DNA of 14,071 bases from Promethearchaeota archaeon (GTDB lineage: Archaea; Asgardarchaeota; Lokiarchaeia; Sigyniarchaeales; SOKP01): positions 1 to 14,071 of the forward strand of contig DXJM01000396.1 in NCBI GenBank assembly GCA_019057355.1, read 5' to 3'. Positions 1-7,541 of this stretch are shown piece by piece (position 1 is the first letter of the stretch; each line of letters begins with the position of its first letter). The position numbers were made by a program, and so were the translations under genes. The notes under the pieces were generated by a model. The model searched no databases, was not told the origin of the DNA, and was given only the letters and a program-made list of their open reading frames with translations.

Positions 1-285
<285 letters not shown>

Positions 286-308
286 TATTCCCTAATTTAA
301 AAATTAAA

Positions 309-313
309 GGTGA
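309..313 (+). promoter_or_regulatory. Shine-Dalgarno site for sat
   Basis: GGTGA lies 7 bases before the ATG at 321 and only 1 base before the in-frame TTG at 315. The spacing favours ATG 321 as the start of sat. Confidence 0.6.
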
Positions 314-320
314 TTTGAGA

Positions 321-1463
321 ATGATTATTCCACATGGAGGTTCTTTAATTAATAAAGAATTACCTGAAGTTGAAAAACAAAAAATATTAGAAAGCGTCGA
401 TGAATTTGAGAAAATAACAATTAGTCCAGAACTTGTGAAAGTAGTTAAAAGTATTGCATTTGGGATCTATAGTCCTTTAGAGGGTTTCATGACTGAAAAT
501 GATTACCTTAATGTGCTTGAACACATGTATTTGGAAAAAAATAGTGCTTGGCCTATTCCGATAGTTTTAGATGTCAAAAAAGAGATATATATTGATGTAG
601 ATGACCAAATAATACTATTAGATTCTGATAACACCCCAATTGCTTTAATGGATATAAAAGATATTTATACTTATGATAAGAGAAAATATATTGAAAAAGT
701 ATATGGAACAACTGATCCATCCCATCCTGGAATTCAATCTGCATTAAATATGAAAGAAAAGCTTGTTGGGGGGGATATTTTCTTAATTAATCAACCTAAA
801 GCGGCATTTCCCGAATTAGATCTGAAACCCCTTGAAACAAGAGTGCTTTTTAAAGCAAAAAAGTGGAATCGAGTTGTAGCATTTCAAACGAGAAATCCCC
901 CTCACTTGGGACATGAATACCTGCAAAAAGCAGGATTGACTTATGTTGATGGACTTTTCATCAATCCCGTCATAGGAAAAAAAAAACCCGGAGATTTTTT
1001 AGATGATGTTATAATTCAAGCTTATAAAGTACTGATTAAAGAATATTTTCCACGAGATAGAGTGGTCTTGAGTACATTTGAAACCGAAATGAAATATGCG
1101 GGTCCAAAGGAAGCAATTTTTCATGCGATAACTCGGAAAAATTTTGGTTGCGATCACATAATCATTGGTCGAGACCATGCAGGAGTTGGTAATTTTTATG
1201 GACCATATGACGCTCATAAAATTTTCGACCAATTTCCCGATTTAGGGATTGTCCCAATAAAATTCCGATCTTTTTCTAAATGTATAAAGTGTGATGCCAT
1301 TGTTAATGATAAGATTTGCCCGCATCCTCCAGAAATGCATAATTTTTTTGCTGGTAGTGGTATTAGAAATGCATTAATCAATGGGATACCTCCTGGTTCC
1401 GATGTGATGAGACCAGAAGTAGCAGAAATAATATTGAAATACAAGAATCCCTTTGTTGTGTAA
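321..1463 (+). CDS. sat: Sulfate adenylyltransferase (ATP sulfurylase)
   Basis: Catalyses ATP + sulfate to adenosine 5'-phosphosulfate (APS) + pyrophosphate, the first step of sulfate activation, in the cytoplasm. The protein is 380 residues, normal for a single-domain archaeal/bacterial Sat without a fused APS kinase. The nucleotide-binding signature QTRNPPHLGHE is at about 189-199 and the second conserved motif GRDHAG at about 283-288. A cluster of Cys321, Cys324, Cys333 and a nearby His (335 or 340) matches the zinc site of this class. An in-frame TTG at 315 would add two residues, but the GGTGA ribosome site is correctly spaced only for ATG 321. It follows the RHH gene and precedes the phosphodiesterase by 11 bases, so the genes are probably co-transcribed. 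The partner gene cysC suggests the product is PAPS rather than dissimilatory sulfite; no APS reductase is visible. Confidence 0.95.
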   Translation: MIIPHGGSLINKELPEVEKQKILESVDEFEKITISPELVKVVKSIAFGIYSPLEGFMTENDYLNVLEHMYLEKNSAWPIPIVLDVKKEIYIDVDDQIILLDSDNTPIALMDIKDIYTYDKRKYIEKVYGTTDPSHPGIQSALNMKEKLVGGDIFLINQPKAAFPELDLKPLETRVLFKAKKWNRVVAFQTRNPPHLGHEYLQKAGLTYVDGLFINPVIGKKKPGDFLDDVIIQAYKVLIKEYFPRDRVVLSTFETEMKYAGPKEAIFHAITRKNFGCDHIIIGRDHAGVGNFYGPYDAHKIFDQFPDLGIVPIKFRSFSKCIKCDAIVNDKICPHPPEMHNFFAGSGIRNALINGIPPGSDVMRPEVAEIILKYKNPFVV

Positions 1464-1474
1464 AAATCAAAAAG

Positions 1475-2875
1475 GTGAGAAAAGAAATTAAAAATAGAAA
1501 AATTTTATTGATAGGTCTGGATTGTGCGACTCCAAGAACATTATTTGAGGATTTTTTAGTTTTTTGTCCTAATATCGAAAAACTGATGGATAACGGAGTT
1601 TATGGCAAGCTCAGAAGTTCAGATCCTCCTATAACGATCCCTGCATGGATGGTAATGGCAACAAGCAAAAAAGCAGGAACCTTGGGATTATATGGGTTTA
1701 GACATCGAAAAGACAATTCTTATACGGATTTTTGGATAGCGAACTCTTATAATATAAAAGAGACGAAAATATGGGATATTCTTGGAAAAAAAGGATTGAA
1801 ATCAATTATATTAGGCGTGCCTCCCACGTATCCCATACAAAAAATGAATGGCCATTTAGTTTCGGGATTCATTACTCCTGATATTTCATCTGATTATACA
1901 TATCCACCTGAATTGAAAGAAGAAATTCAAAAAAATGTTGGAAAATATATCTTAGATGCTAATTTTCGAACTGAAAATAAAGAAGATTTATTGGAAGAAA
2001 TTTACCAGATGACGAGAGTTCAATTTGAAACGGTCAAATACTTGTTAAGAAACAAAGCATGGGATTTTTGTCAATTTGTCACCATTGGTCTTGATAGAAT
2101 GCATCATGCTTTCTGGAAATATTATGATCCATTACATCCAAGATACGAAGCTGATACTCAATTTAAGAACGCTCTAAAAAATTATTATGAATATTTAGAT
2201 AGAGAAATTGGCGAAATTTTGGAAATAATTGGCAATGAAACGATCGTCATAATCGCATCTGATCATGGAGCTAAAGCAATGAAAGGGTGTTTATGTGTCA
2301 ACATGGCCTTGGAAAAGCTAGGGTTGTTAAAATTTACGGAAAAACCGAAACCTAGAACAAGATTAGAAAATGCGAGAGTTGATTGGTCAAATACACGTGC
2401 GTGGGGTTGGGGTGGCTATTATGCGCGAATTTTCTTAAATCTTAAAGGAAGAGAGCCTCAAGGAATAATTCCTCATGAAGAATATGACATTTGGAGAAAA
2501 AAAATTATCAAATTATTAAAGGATATAAAGGATCCTGATGGCAATGCAATGAATACAATAATATATAAACCGGAAGAATTATATGACGAGCTCAAGGGGG
2601 ATTATCCAGATTTGATCGTGTATTTTGATGATTTGAGTTGGAGATCTGCTGGAACTGTAGGGTATGAATCAATATATCTGGAAGAAAACGATACGGGTCC
2701 AGATGATGCCGTTCATGATTATTATGGAATTTATATTATTCATGATCCTAAGAAAAAAATTGGGAAAAACTTGGGGGAAAGAAATATTTTAGATATTGCC
2801 CCGACAATTTTGAATCTATATGAAATTGAAGTGCCTAAAGACATGAAAGGAAAAATAATCAAATTAAATGAGTAA
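1475..2875 (+). CDS. Alkaline-phosphatase-superfamily phosphodiesterase / nucleotide pyrophosphatase
   Basis: A 466-residue soluble protein of the type I phosphodiesterase/nucleotide pyrophosphatase group; no signal peptide or membrane segment is seen. Candidate metal and catalytic residues follow the superfamily order: Asp16 in IGLDCATP, nucleophile Thr54 in PPITIPAW, Asp/His in IGLDRMHHAFW, the Asp-His pair in ASDHGAK, and a late His in AVHDYYGIY. It lies between sat and cysC and overlaps cysC by 8 bases, so it belongs to the sulfate-activation operon. Possible roles are hydrolysis of APS, PAPS or PAP, or acting on a sulfated or phosphorylated product; the substrate cannot be read from sequence. 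The start is uncertain: GTG 1475 overlaps the GGTGA that would be its own ribosome site. A later non-ATG start such as ATT 1487 would be correctly spaced and still leave the core intact. Confidence 0.85.
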   Translation: MRKEIKNRKILLIGLDCATPRTLFEDFLVFCPNIEKLMDNGVYGKLRSSDPPITIPAWMVMATSKKAGTLGLYGFRHRKDNSYTDFWIANSYNIKETKIWDILGKKGLKSIILGVPPTYPIQKMNGHLVSGFITPDISSDYTYPPELKEEIQKNVGKYILDANFRTENKEDLLEEIYQMTRVQFETVKYLLRNKAWDFCQFVTIGLDRMHHAFWKYYDPLHPRYEADTQFKNALKNYYEYLDREIGEILEIIGNETIVIIASDHGAKAMKGCLCVNMALEKLGLLKFTEKPKPRTRLENARVDWSNTRAWGWGGYYARIFLNLKGREPQGIIPHEEYDIWRKKIIKLLKDIKDPDGNAMNTIIYKPEELYDELKGDYPDLIVYFDDLSWRSAGTVGYESIYLEENDTGPDDAVHDYYGIYIIHDPKKKIGKNLGERNILDIAPTILNLYEIEVPKDMKGKIIKLNE

Positions 2876-3416
2876 ATGGTTCAAAATAGAACATAAAGGA
2901 TTTACATTATGGTTTACAGGTCTTTCTTGCTCTGGAAAGACCATACTTGCAGATGCCGTAGCAGAGGAACTGAGAAAAAGAGGGATGAAAGTAGAAAGAC
3001 TCGATGGAGATGTTGTTAGAAAGAGTTTGACAAGAGATTTAGGATTTTCTGACGAGGATCGAAGAATGAATATAGAACGGGTGACTTTTGTTGCTAAACT
3101 TTTAACAAGAAATGGAGTTGCGGTGCTAGCATCATTTATATCCCCATTTAATGATATAAGAGCATATTCTCGTAATGAAATTGGAGAGTTTGTCTTAGTC
3201 TATGTTAAATGTAGTCTTCAAGCATGCGAAGAAAGGGATGTAAAAGGCATGTACGCTAAAGCGAGAGCAGGAGAAATAAAAAATTTTACTGGATTGGATT
3301 CTCCATTCGAAGAACCAGATTCTGCGGATATCGTTGTCGAAACAGATAAACAAACAGTTGAAGAAAGCAAAAAAATAATTCTTGATACACTAAATGAAAT
3401 GGGTTATTTACCATAA
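2868..3416 (+). CDS. cysC: Adenylylsulfate (APS) kinase
   Basis: Phosphorylates APS at the 3' position with ATP to give PAPS, the donor for sulfotransferases. The protein is 182 residues, a standard stand-alone CysC. The P-loop GLSCSGKT is at residues 18-25 (third position Cys where Gly or Pro is usual, but the G-x4-GK-T pattern is intact). LDGDVVR at 45-51 and SFISPF at 89-94 are family motifs, and KGMYAKARAGEIKNFTGLD followed by SPFEEP is the conserved substrate-side segment. Its ATG lies inside the end of the phosphodiesterase gene (8-base overlap, ATGAGTAA), which implies translational coupling. It is the last gene of the plus-strand operon and is followed by a T-rich stretch. With sat it makes PAPS; no sulfotransferase or PAPS reductase is seen here. 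Confidence 0.95.
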   Translation: MSKWFKIEHKGFTLWFTGLSCSGKTILADAVAEELRKRGMKVERLDGDVVRKSLTRDLGFSDEDRRMNIERVTFVAKLLTRNGVAVLASFISPFNDIRAYSRNEIGEFVLVYVKCSLQACEERDVKGMYAKARAGEIKNFTGLDSPFEEPDSADIVVETDKQTVEESKKIILDTLNEMGYLP

Positions 3417-3479
3417 TGACCAGATTGAAAATTCTATACGCGTAATTCCTTTAATTAAACAATAGTATTTTAATTTTTT
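3417..3479 (+). terminator. Convergent intergenic region with T-rich candidate terminator
   Basis: The 53 bases between cysC and the convergent transketolase gene hold no open frame. A T-rich run (TTTTAATTTTTT, 3468-3479) overlaps the end of the opposite gene and could act as a U-rich archaeal terminator for the plus-strand operon. No hairpin is evident. The matching signal for the minus strand is weak. Confidence 0.35.
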
Positions 3480-4408
3480 GTAAATTCCATTAGTTTATTT
3501 ATTTTTTCCATAAGGACATTTTCATTTAGACCATATTTCTCTAATAATTCACTCCTTTCACCAGATTCTACAAAAACATCATTTATTCCAATAAATCTCA
3601 TTGGCAAGGGCTTGGTTTCTGCTATCATTTTTGCAATGATACTTCCAATACCACAATATATGTTATGTTCTTCAATAATAATGACACCCTTAAGGTCTTT
3701 TACATGTTTGAGCAATTTTACCTTATTAATTGGCTTTATTGTTGACAAGTTAATTACTTTTAAAGAAACATTCAATTTTTGTTCTATTGATTGAACAGAG
3801 TGATAAGCTAATTCAGTTCCATATCCACATCCCATTAAACATATATCACTACCATCCTTTAAAACATCTATATGGTCGGTAGAAAATTGATAATCATCAT
3901 CATGTACTCGAGAAAAACCTCCCCTTGGCAGTCTCATATATATTGGGCCTTTAATTTCTATAACATGTTCAAACATTTTTCTTAGTTCAACATCATCTGC
4001 AGGTGATAAAATTGTTAAATTGGGAAGTGAAGCCATTAAACTCAAGTCCTCTAATGCATGATGAGTACTTCCATCTTCTCCCACAATACCACTATGGGTA
4101 GTTATTATCTTTATATTTAAATTATCATGACAGGCTAACCGTATAAAATCCCATGCTCTTCCCGTGGTAAATATCGTGAAACCACTAACGATAGGTATTT
4201 TTCCTGAGATTGCAAATCCTAAAGCCGAACCCATCATGTTTTGTTCGGCAATGCCCATATTGAAGAATCTATTAGGATATTCTTTTGCAAATTTAGAAGT
4301 TCTTGTAGAACTTGAGAGATCGGCATCAAGAACGATAATGTCTTCATATTTTTTACCAAATTCGACGAGTAGATTTCCAAAGACATCCCTCAATGATAAT
4401 TCAACCAA
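3470..4408 (-). CDS. Transketolase, C-terminal subunit (pyrimidine-binding and C-terminal domains)
   Basis: Second half of a split, archaeal-style transketolase; 312 residues. It supplies the pyrimidine-binding part of the thiamine-diphosphate site: the catalytic Glu is Glu55 in GIAEQN. THSGIVGEDGSTHHALEDL, SPADDVELRKM and MRLPRGG are typical of this half, and EEHNIYCGIGS belongs to the C-terminal domain. With its partner it moves two-carbon ketol units, for example xylulose-5-P + ribose-5-P to sedoheptulose-7-P + glyceraldehyde-3-P. The start is TTG at 4408, directly abutting the partner's stop (TAATTG). A strong ribosome site nine bases upstream supports it, and no ATG occurs before the conserved region. 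It is the last gene of the leftward heptose block. A similar fold is found in DXP synthase, but the lengths and motifs favour transketolase. Confidence 0.92.
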   Translation of the reverse strand: MVELSLRDVFGNLLVEFGKKYEDIIVLDADLSSSTRTSKFAKEYPNRFFNMGIAEQNMMGSALGFAISGKIPIVSGFTIFTTGRAWDFIRLACHDNLNIKIITTHSGIVGEDGSTHHALEDLSLMASLPNLTILSPADDVELRKMFEHVIEIKGPIYMRLPRGGFSRVHDDDYQFSTDHIDVLKDGSDICLMGCGYGTELAYHSVQSIEQKLNVSLKVINLSTIKPINKVKLLKHVKDLKGVIIIEEHNIYCGIGSIIAKMIAETKPLPMRFIGINDVFVESGERSELLEKYGLNENVLMEKINKLMEFTKN

Positions 4409-5278
4409 TTATAATCGTCCCTCCCTTATTTCATCTTTTAAAAATTCAAGTTCCCCCATTGCTGCCACAAATTCTTCCTTATTTGGAGGTCTTCCATGAA
4501 ATAAACGAGTATTTTCCATAAACGATACATCTGCTCCTTTTATTAAATATGAAATTATGAGGATGGGTTTTTTGATGACCTTTTTAGCTCGATTAAAACC
4601 TTTAATGAGCTCGGATAAATTTGAACCATCTAATTCAATCACTTCCCATCCAAAAGACTTCCATTTTGAAGCTAAGGGCTCTAAAGCCATTATTTCTTCG
4701 GTAGAGCCGTCTATTTGAAATCCATTCCTATCAATAATGGCAATCAGATTATCTAAATTATAATGTGCAGCAGACATTGCAGCCTCCCATATTGCCCCTT
4801 CATTCAGTTCACCATCCCCTAAAAGAACATATACATATTTATCCTTTTTCTTGTCTAATTTAGCAGAAAGAGCACATCCAACCCCAATTGATAACCCCAT
4901 CCCTAATGATCCCGTGATTATTTCTATCCTCAATTTCTCATTTTTAATCGGATGACCCTGTAATTCTGAATTGTAGGCTCTTAATGTCATCAATTTATCT
5001 TTATCAATAAAACCTATCTTAGAAAGGACAGCATATAACGCAGGAGCAGCATGACCCTTGCTTAATATAAAATAATCACGTTCTTTCCATTGAGGTTCTT
5101 CAGGTTTTAATTTTAAAACATTCTTATAAAGGATGTAAATCAGGTTAGCGCAAGAGAGAGACCCTCCTGGATGCCCAGATTGAGATCTATAAATCATTTT
5201 TAGAATATCTTCCTTTATATCAAAGATATCTAGCATTAATTGTGTTTCTTCTTTTTTTGATAATTTCATTGAAGCCAC
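4409..5278 (-). CDS. Transketolase, N-terminal subunit (thiamine-diphosphate pyrophosphate-binding domain)
   Basis: First half of the split transketolase; 289 residues from GTG 5278, with an alternative ATG three codons in. It binds the diphosphate and Mg of thiamine diphosphate through GDGELNEG at 154-161 with Asn185 closing the motif. SGHPGGS at 35-40 and LSKGHAAPALYAVL at about 72-85 carry the conserved active-site histidines. Near the C-terminus KGADVSFMENTRLFHG replaces the more usual KGKGVSFMEN..WHG, keeping the His. No clear ribosome site precedes either start; the previous gene ends 11 bases upstream. It lies with gmhA, gmhB, rpe and an HddA-like kinase, which suggests a dedicated job of supplying sedoheptulose-7-phosphate for heptose synthesis. 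General pentose-phosphate metabolism is the alternative. Confidence 0.92.
   Translation of the reverse strand: MASMKLSKKEETQLMLDIFDIKEDILKMIYRSQSGHPGGSLSCANLIYILYKNVLKLKPEEPQWKERDYFILSKGHAAPALYAVLSKIGFIDKDKLMTLRAYNSELQGHPIKNEKLRIEIITGSLGMGLSIGVGCALSAKLDKKKDKYVYVLLGDGELNEGAIWEAAMSAAHYNLDNLIAIIDRNGFQIDGSTEEIMALEPLASKWKSFGWEVIELDGSNLSELIKGFNRAKKVIKKPILIISYLIKGADVSFMENTRLFHGRPPNKEEFVAAMGELEFLKDEIREGRL
4418..4425 (-). promoter_or_regulatory. Strong Shine-Dalgarno site deciding a TTG start
   Basis: On the minus strand these bases read GGGAGGGA, nine bases before the TTG at 4408. They lie inside the last codons of the upstream transketolase subunit. This is the strongest ribosome-binding site in the window and supports a TTG start for the second subunit. 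Confidence 0.75.
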
Positions 5279-5289
5279 GAGATAGAATC

Positions 5290-6288
5290 TTAAATATTAT
5301 TATGCTTGGAGGTAATATAATTTTGCAGCTTTTCGGAAGAATAAAATTTTACAGGGGGAAGAGATGCCGTGAGTGCCGCAGAATGCATTGCAATTTTAAT
5401 AGCATCAGATATCGGCATTCTTGATGCAAATGAAAGTCCCAAGGTCGCCATAATTATACTCCCTACGGCTACATAGCTCCTTATTCTCTCTTCCAATAAT
5501 GGGGTAAATTTTTCTACTCTCTCAGTATTTTTATTAAAGAGATATGATTCTGATTCTAAAAAATTTAATAACACGTGTTTTGAATTAGTTGTCTTGATTA
5601 TTTTTTTTCCAACAATAGAAACACTTGTATCGGTACAACAATCAATCGAAAAAACTTCTAATGCTTTTTGAAGGTTTATTTTAATAAGGTCTATTTCTTC
5701 ATAGAGATAATAATTAGATAAATTAGGACGAGCAATAATTGATATATTAGGAAATGTCATTTTTAATAAATTTAATAAATTTTGGATAAAATGATCGGTA
5801 AATAAATCTCCTATTCCATAGTCTAAAACGACTATTGCGTCTATTTCTTTAGATACGGATTGAATTGCCTCATAAAGCCTATTAATCGTCACCTCATCAA
5901 TATTTATGGAATAATCCGTTTCTAATCTTAATAAATGTTGATTTCGTGCTTTAATCTTGGTAATTTGAGGTGTTTTAACTTGTTCATCAATAATGATTCT
6001 TGAGATATCAATACCTAATTCATTCATTTTTTTAATAAAAAAATTGCCTTCAAAGTCGTCCCCTACGATGGTGCATACTACAGGAATGCCTCCTAAGGAT
6101 TGAATGAATTTTACAACGCGCCCAATTCCACCTAAAAAGGCTCCACGTTTATCAATCTTTACACAAGGTACAGGGGCATCGGGTGAGATGGTCTCAGCTC
6201 GACCATATAAATATGAATCAACAAGAGCTTCCCCAATGATTAATATTTGTTTACCCTTCCACTGGTCTATTTCCTCGACTAAATTCAT
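5290..6288 (-). CDS. RfaE1/HldE-like PfkB-family protein, probable pseudokinase
   Basis: A 332-residue ribokinase-fold protein most like the kinase domain of HldE/RfaE (D-glycero-D-manno-heptose-7-phosphate kinase). Family marks include ISPDAPVPCVKI at 34-45 and the segment TPQITKIKARNQHLLRLE, which corresponds to the TxxKxR...Q.LLRxD substrate region of HldE. Key catalytic parts are gone: the GAGD motif with the catalytic base reads AVGS (274-277, codons at 5469-5458), so Asp is Ser. The first PfkB signature GG.GN reads GGIGR, losing the Asn. The frame is open and full length with no stop, so the gene is conserved rather than decayed. It may bind sugar phosphate as a regulator or scaffold, or have a new activity. 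It heads the sub-block with both transketolase genes, and no nucleotidyltransferase domain is fused. The family call is firm; loss of activity is an inference. Confidence 0.8.
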   Translation of the reverse strand: MNLVEEIDQWKGKQILIIGEALVDSYLYGRAETISPDAPVPCVKIDKRGAFLGGIGRVVKFIQSLGGIPVVCTIVGDDFEGNFFIKKMNELGIDISRIIIDEQVKTPQITKIKARNQHLLRLETDYSINIDEVTINRLYEAIQSVSKEIDAIVVLDYGIGDLFTDHFIQNLLNLLKMTFPNISIIARPNLSNYYLYEEIDLIKINLQKALEVFSIDCCTDTSVSIVGKKIIKTTNSKHVLLNFLESESYLFNKNTERVEKFTPLLEERIRSYVAVGSIIMATLGLSFASRMPISDAIKIAMHSAALTASLPPVKFYSSEKLQNYITSKHNNI

Positions 6289-6361
6289 TTCTAAAATGTC
6301 TCAGTTTTTTATAAATGTATGTTAATTTTAAGCATGCTTATTATTATTTAAATGACAAGAA
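6289..6361 (-). promoter_or_regulatory. Intergenic gap with candidate promoter for the PfkB-transketolase sub-block
   Basis: A 73-base AT-rich gap within an otherwise tight leftward gene run. On the minus strand TTTATAAA (6308-6315) lies about 24 bases before the ATG at 6288, the distance of an archaeal TATA box from a transcription start. No Shine-Dalgarno site is seen, so this gene could be leaderless. Inferred from spacing only. Confidence 0.4.
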
Positions 6362-6904
6362 TTATATACTTTTGGCAAATTCTAGTAGATTCTCGTGTAT
6401 AAAATCAGGCATAATATTATTGATTCTCTCTTTCTCTTCCAATCCATAACCTGAAAGGACTAATACGGTTTTACAATGAGCATTATATCCAGCTTGGATA
6501 TCATTTAAGGTATCTCCTACCATGAAAGATTCAACTAATTTAATTCCATGTTTTGCTTTTGCTTGTAAAAGCATGCCTGGTTTGGGTTTCCGGCACTCAC
6601 AATCACCTGTAAAATCGGGGTGATGAGGGCAAAAAAAAATATCATCAAAAAATATATCATTTTCAGCAAGAATGTCATTCATTTTCTGATGGATAGAATT
6701 TAATGTTTCAAGGGAAAAATACCCCCTAGCGATTCCCGCTTGATTTGTTATGAGAATTAAAAAGTAACCTTTATGTTTTAAAATTTTTAGTGCTTCGATA
6801 CTGCCTTTTATGAATTTAAAATCATCTGGATTTGAAAGATAATTCATTTCTTCATTGATCACTCCATCGCGATCTAAAAAAATTGCTCTATTTCTCTCAT
6901 TCAT
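6362..6904 (-). CDS. gmhB: D-glycero-D-manno-heptose 1,7-bisphosphate 7-phosphatase (HAD family)
   Basis: Removes the 7-phosphate from heptose-1,7-bisphosphate, leaving heptose-1-phosphate for nucleotide activation. The 180-residue length fits stand-alone GmhB. HAD motif I is FLDRDGVIN with Asp11/Asp13; motif II is TNQ at 53-55; motif IV is GDTLND with Asp131/Asp135. The GmhB-specific zinc loop is intact: Cys92-Pro-His94 and Cys102-x-Cys104 followed by RKPKPGM. This zinc loop distinguishes it from other HAD phosphatases, although histidinol phosphatase shares the fold and partly the loop. It overlaps the end of rpe by 8 bases, so the two are translationally coupled. Whether it prefers the alpha or beta anomer cannot be read from the sequence; the neighbouring GHMP kinase suggests alpha. 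Confidence 0.9.
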   Translation of the reverse strand: MNERNRAIFLDRDGVINEEMNYLSNPDDFKFIKGSIEALKILKHKGYFLILITNQAGIARGYFSLETLNSIHQKMNDILAENDIFFDDIFFCPHHPDFTGDCECRKPKPGMLLQAKAKHGIKLVESFMVGDTLNDIQAGYNAHCKTVLVLSGYGLEEKERINNIMPDFIHENLLEFAKSI

Positions 6905-7535
6905 GATATTCTATTTCTCTAAGTTTTTGAATCACGGAATTAGGATCTTCTGCATTTAGGATTGTACTTGAACTACTCACTATATCAGAATTAATGAATC
7001 CTGCATTATTTAGATTTATACCCCCATCAATATCAATTAAGAAGCCCATATTCATGTATGCTCGATATGCACAGAGTAAATCTACTTTATAAATTGATTC
7101 CCATATAAAATCTTGTCCAGACCACCCGGGATTCACGGACATAATCAATACGATGTTTAATTCATTTAGAAATGGGACGATTTTTGTCAAAGCAGTATCA
7201 GGATTTATTGCTAATCCCACTTGCTTTTCACTTTTTTTAACTTTTTGAATCATTTTTTCTATATTTCCCTTTGATTCATAATGAAAAACAAAATAATCAA
7301 CATTATCAATAATCCTGTTATAGTACTTATTTGGCTCATCAACCATGAGATGAGCAATTACTGGAATTTCGTAGTTTTGTTTAATTTCTTTAAAAATATT
7401 CCAATTTAGATTCTTGGTTTCAACGAATTTACCATCCATCATGTCTACATGGATGTAATCAAGTCCTTTTAAATTCTTAATAATATTAGGTTCAAATTTA
7501 TCAATCGCATGGATTGAAACTGCTACTTTTTTCAT
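6897..7535 (-). CDS. rpe: Ribulose-phosphate 3-epimerase
   Basis: Interconverts ribulose-5-phosphate and xylulose-5-phosphate, the ketose donor for transketolase. The 212-residue TIM barrel carries the metal/catalytic set His29, Asp31 (IHVDMMDG), His62 (AHLM) and Asp170 (IDIDGG), plus MSVNPGWSGQ at 132-141. It is somewhat divergent: the N-terminus reads VSIHAID where PSILSAD is usual, and the phosphate-binding loop near 185 is SSSS rather than AGS. A related sugar-phosphate specificity is therefore possible. It begins 6 bases after gmhA and overlaps gmhB by 8 bases, so it is embedded in the heptose genes. Its presence beside transketolase suggests the locus makes its own sedoheptulose-7-phosphate. 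Confidence 0.88.
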   Translation of the reverse strand: MKKVAVSIHAIDKFEPNIIKNLKGLDYIHVDMMDGKFVETKNLNWNIFKEIKQNYEIPVIAHLMVDEPNKYYNRIIDNVDYFVFHYESKGNIEKMIQKVKKSEKQVGLAINPDTALTKIVPFLNELNIVLIMSVNPGWSGQDFIWESIYKVDLLCAYRAYMNMGFLIDIDGGINLNNAGFINSDIVSSSSTILNAEDPNSVIQKLREIEYHE

Positions 7536-7541
7536 ATGTTC

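Noticed and set aside
999..1444. Two minus-strand open frames inside sat (999-1232, 1214-1444)
   Set aside because: They lie fully inside a gene with complete ATP-sulfurylase motifs, have no family resemblance and no ribosome site; they are shadows.
3612..4499. Plus-strand open frames within the transketolase genes (3612-3794, 4164-4499)
   Set aside because: Opposite strand to well-supported transketolase coding sequence, with no recognisable motifs.
5242..5424. Plus-strand 60-codon frame spanning the transketolase/PfkB junction
   Set aside because: Antisense to the coding ends of two genes; composition is Arg/Cys/Phe-rich noise.
6104..6325. Plus-strand 73-codon frame antisense to the PfkB gene start
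   Set aside because: Antisense to the conserved N-terminus of the PfkB protein and its likely promoter; no motifs.
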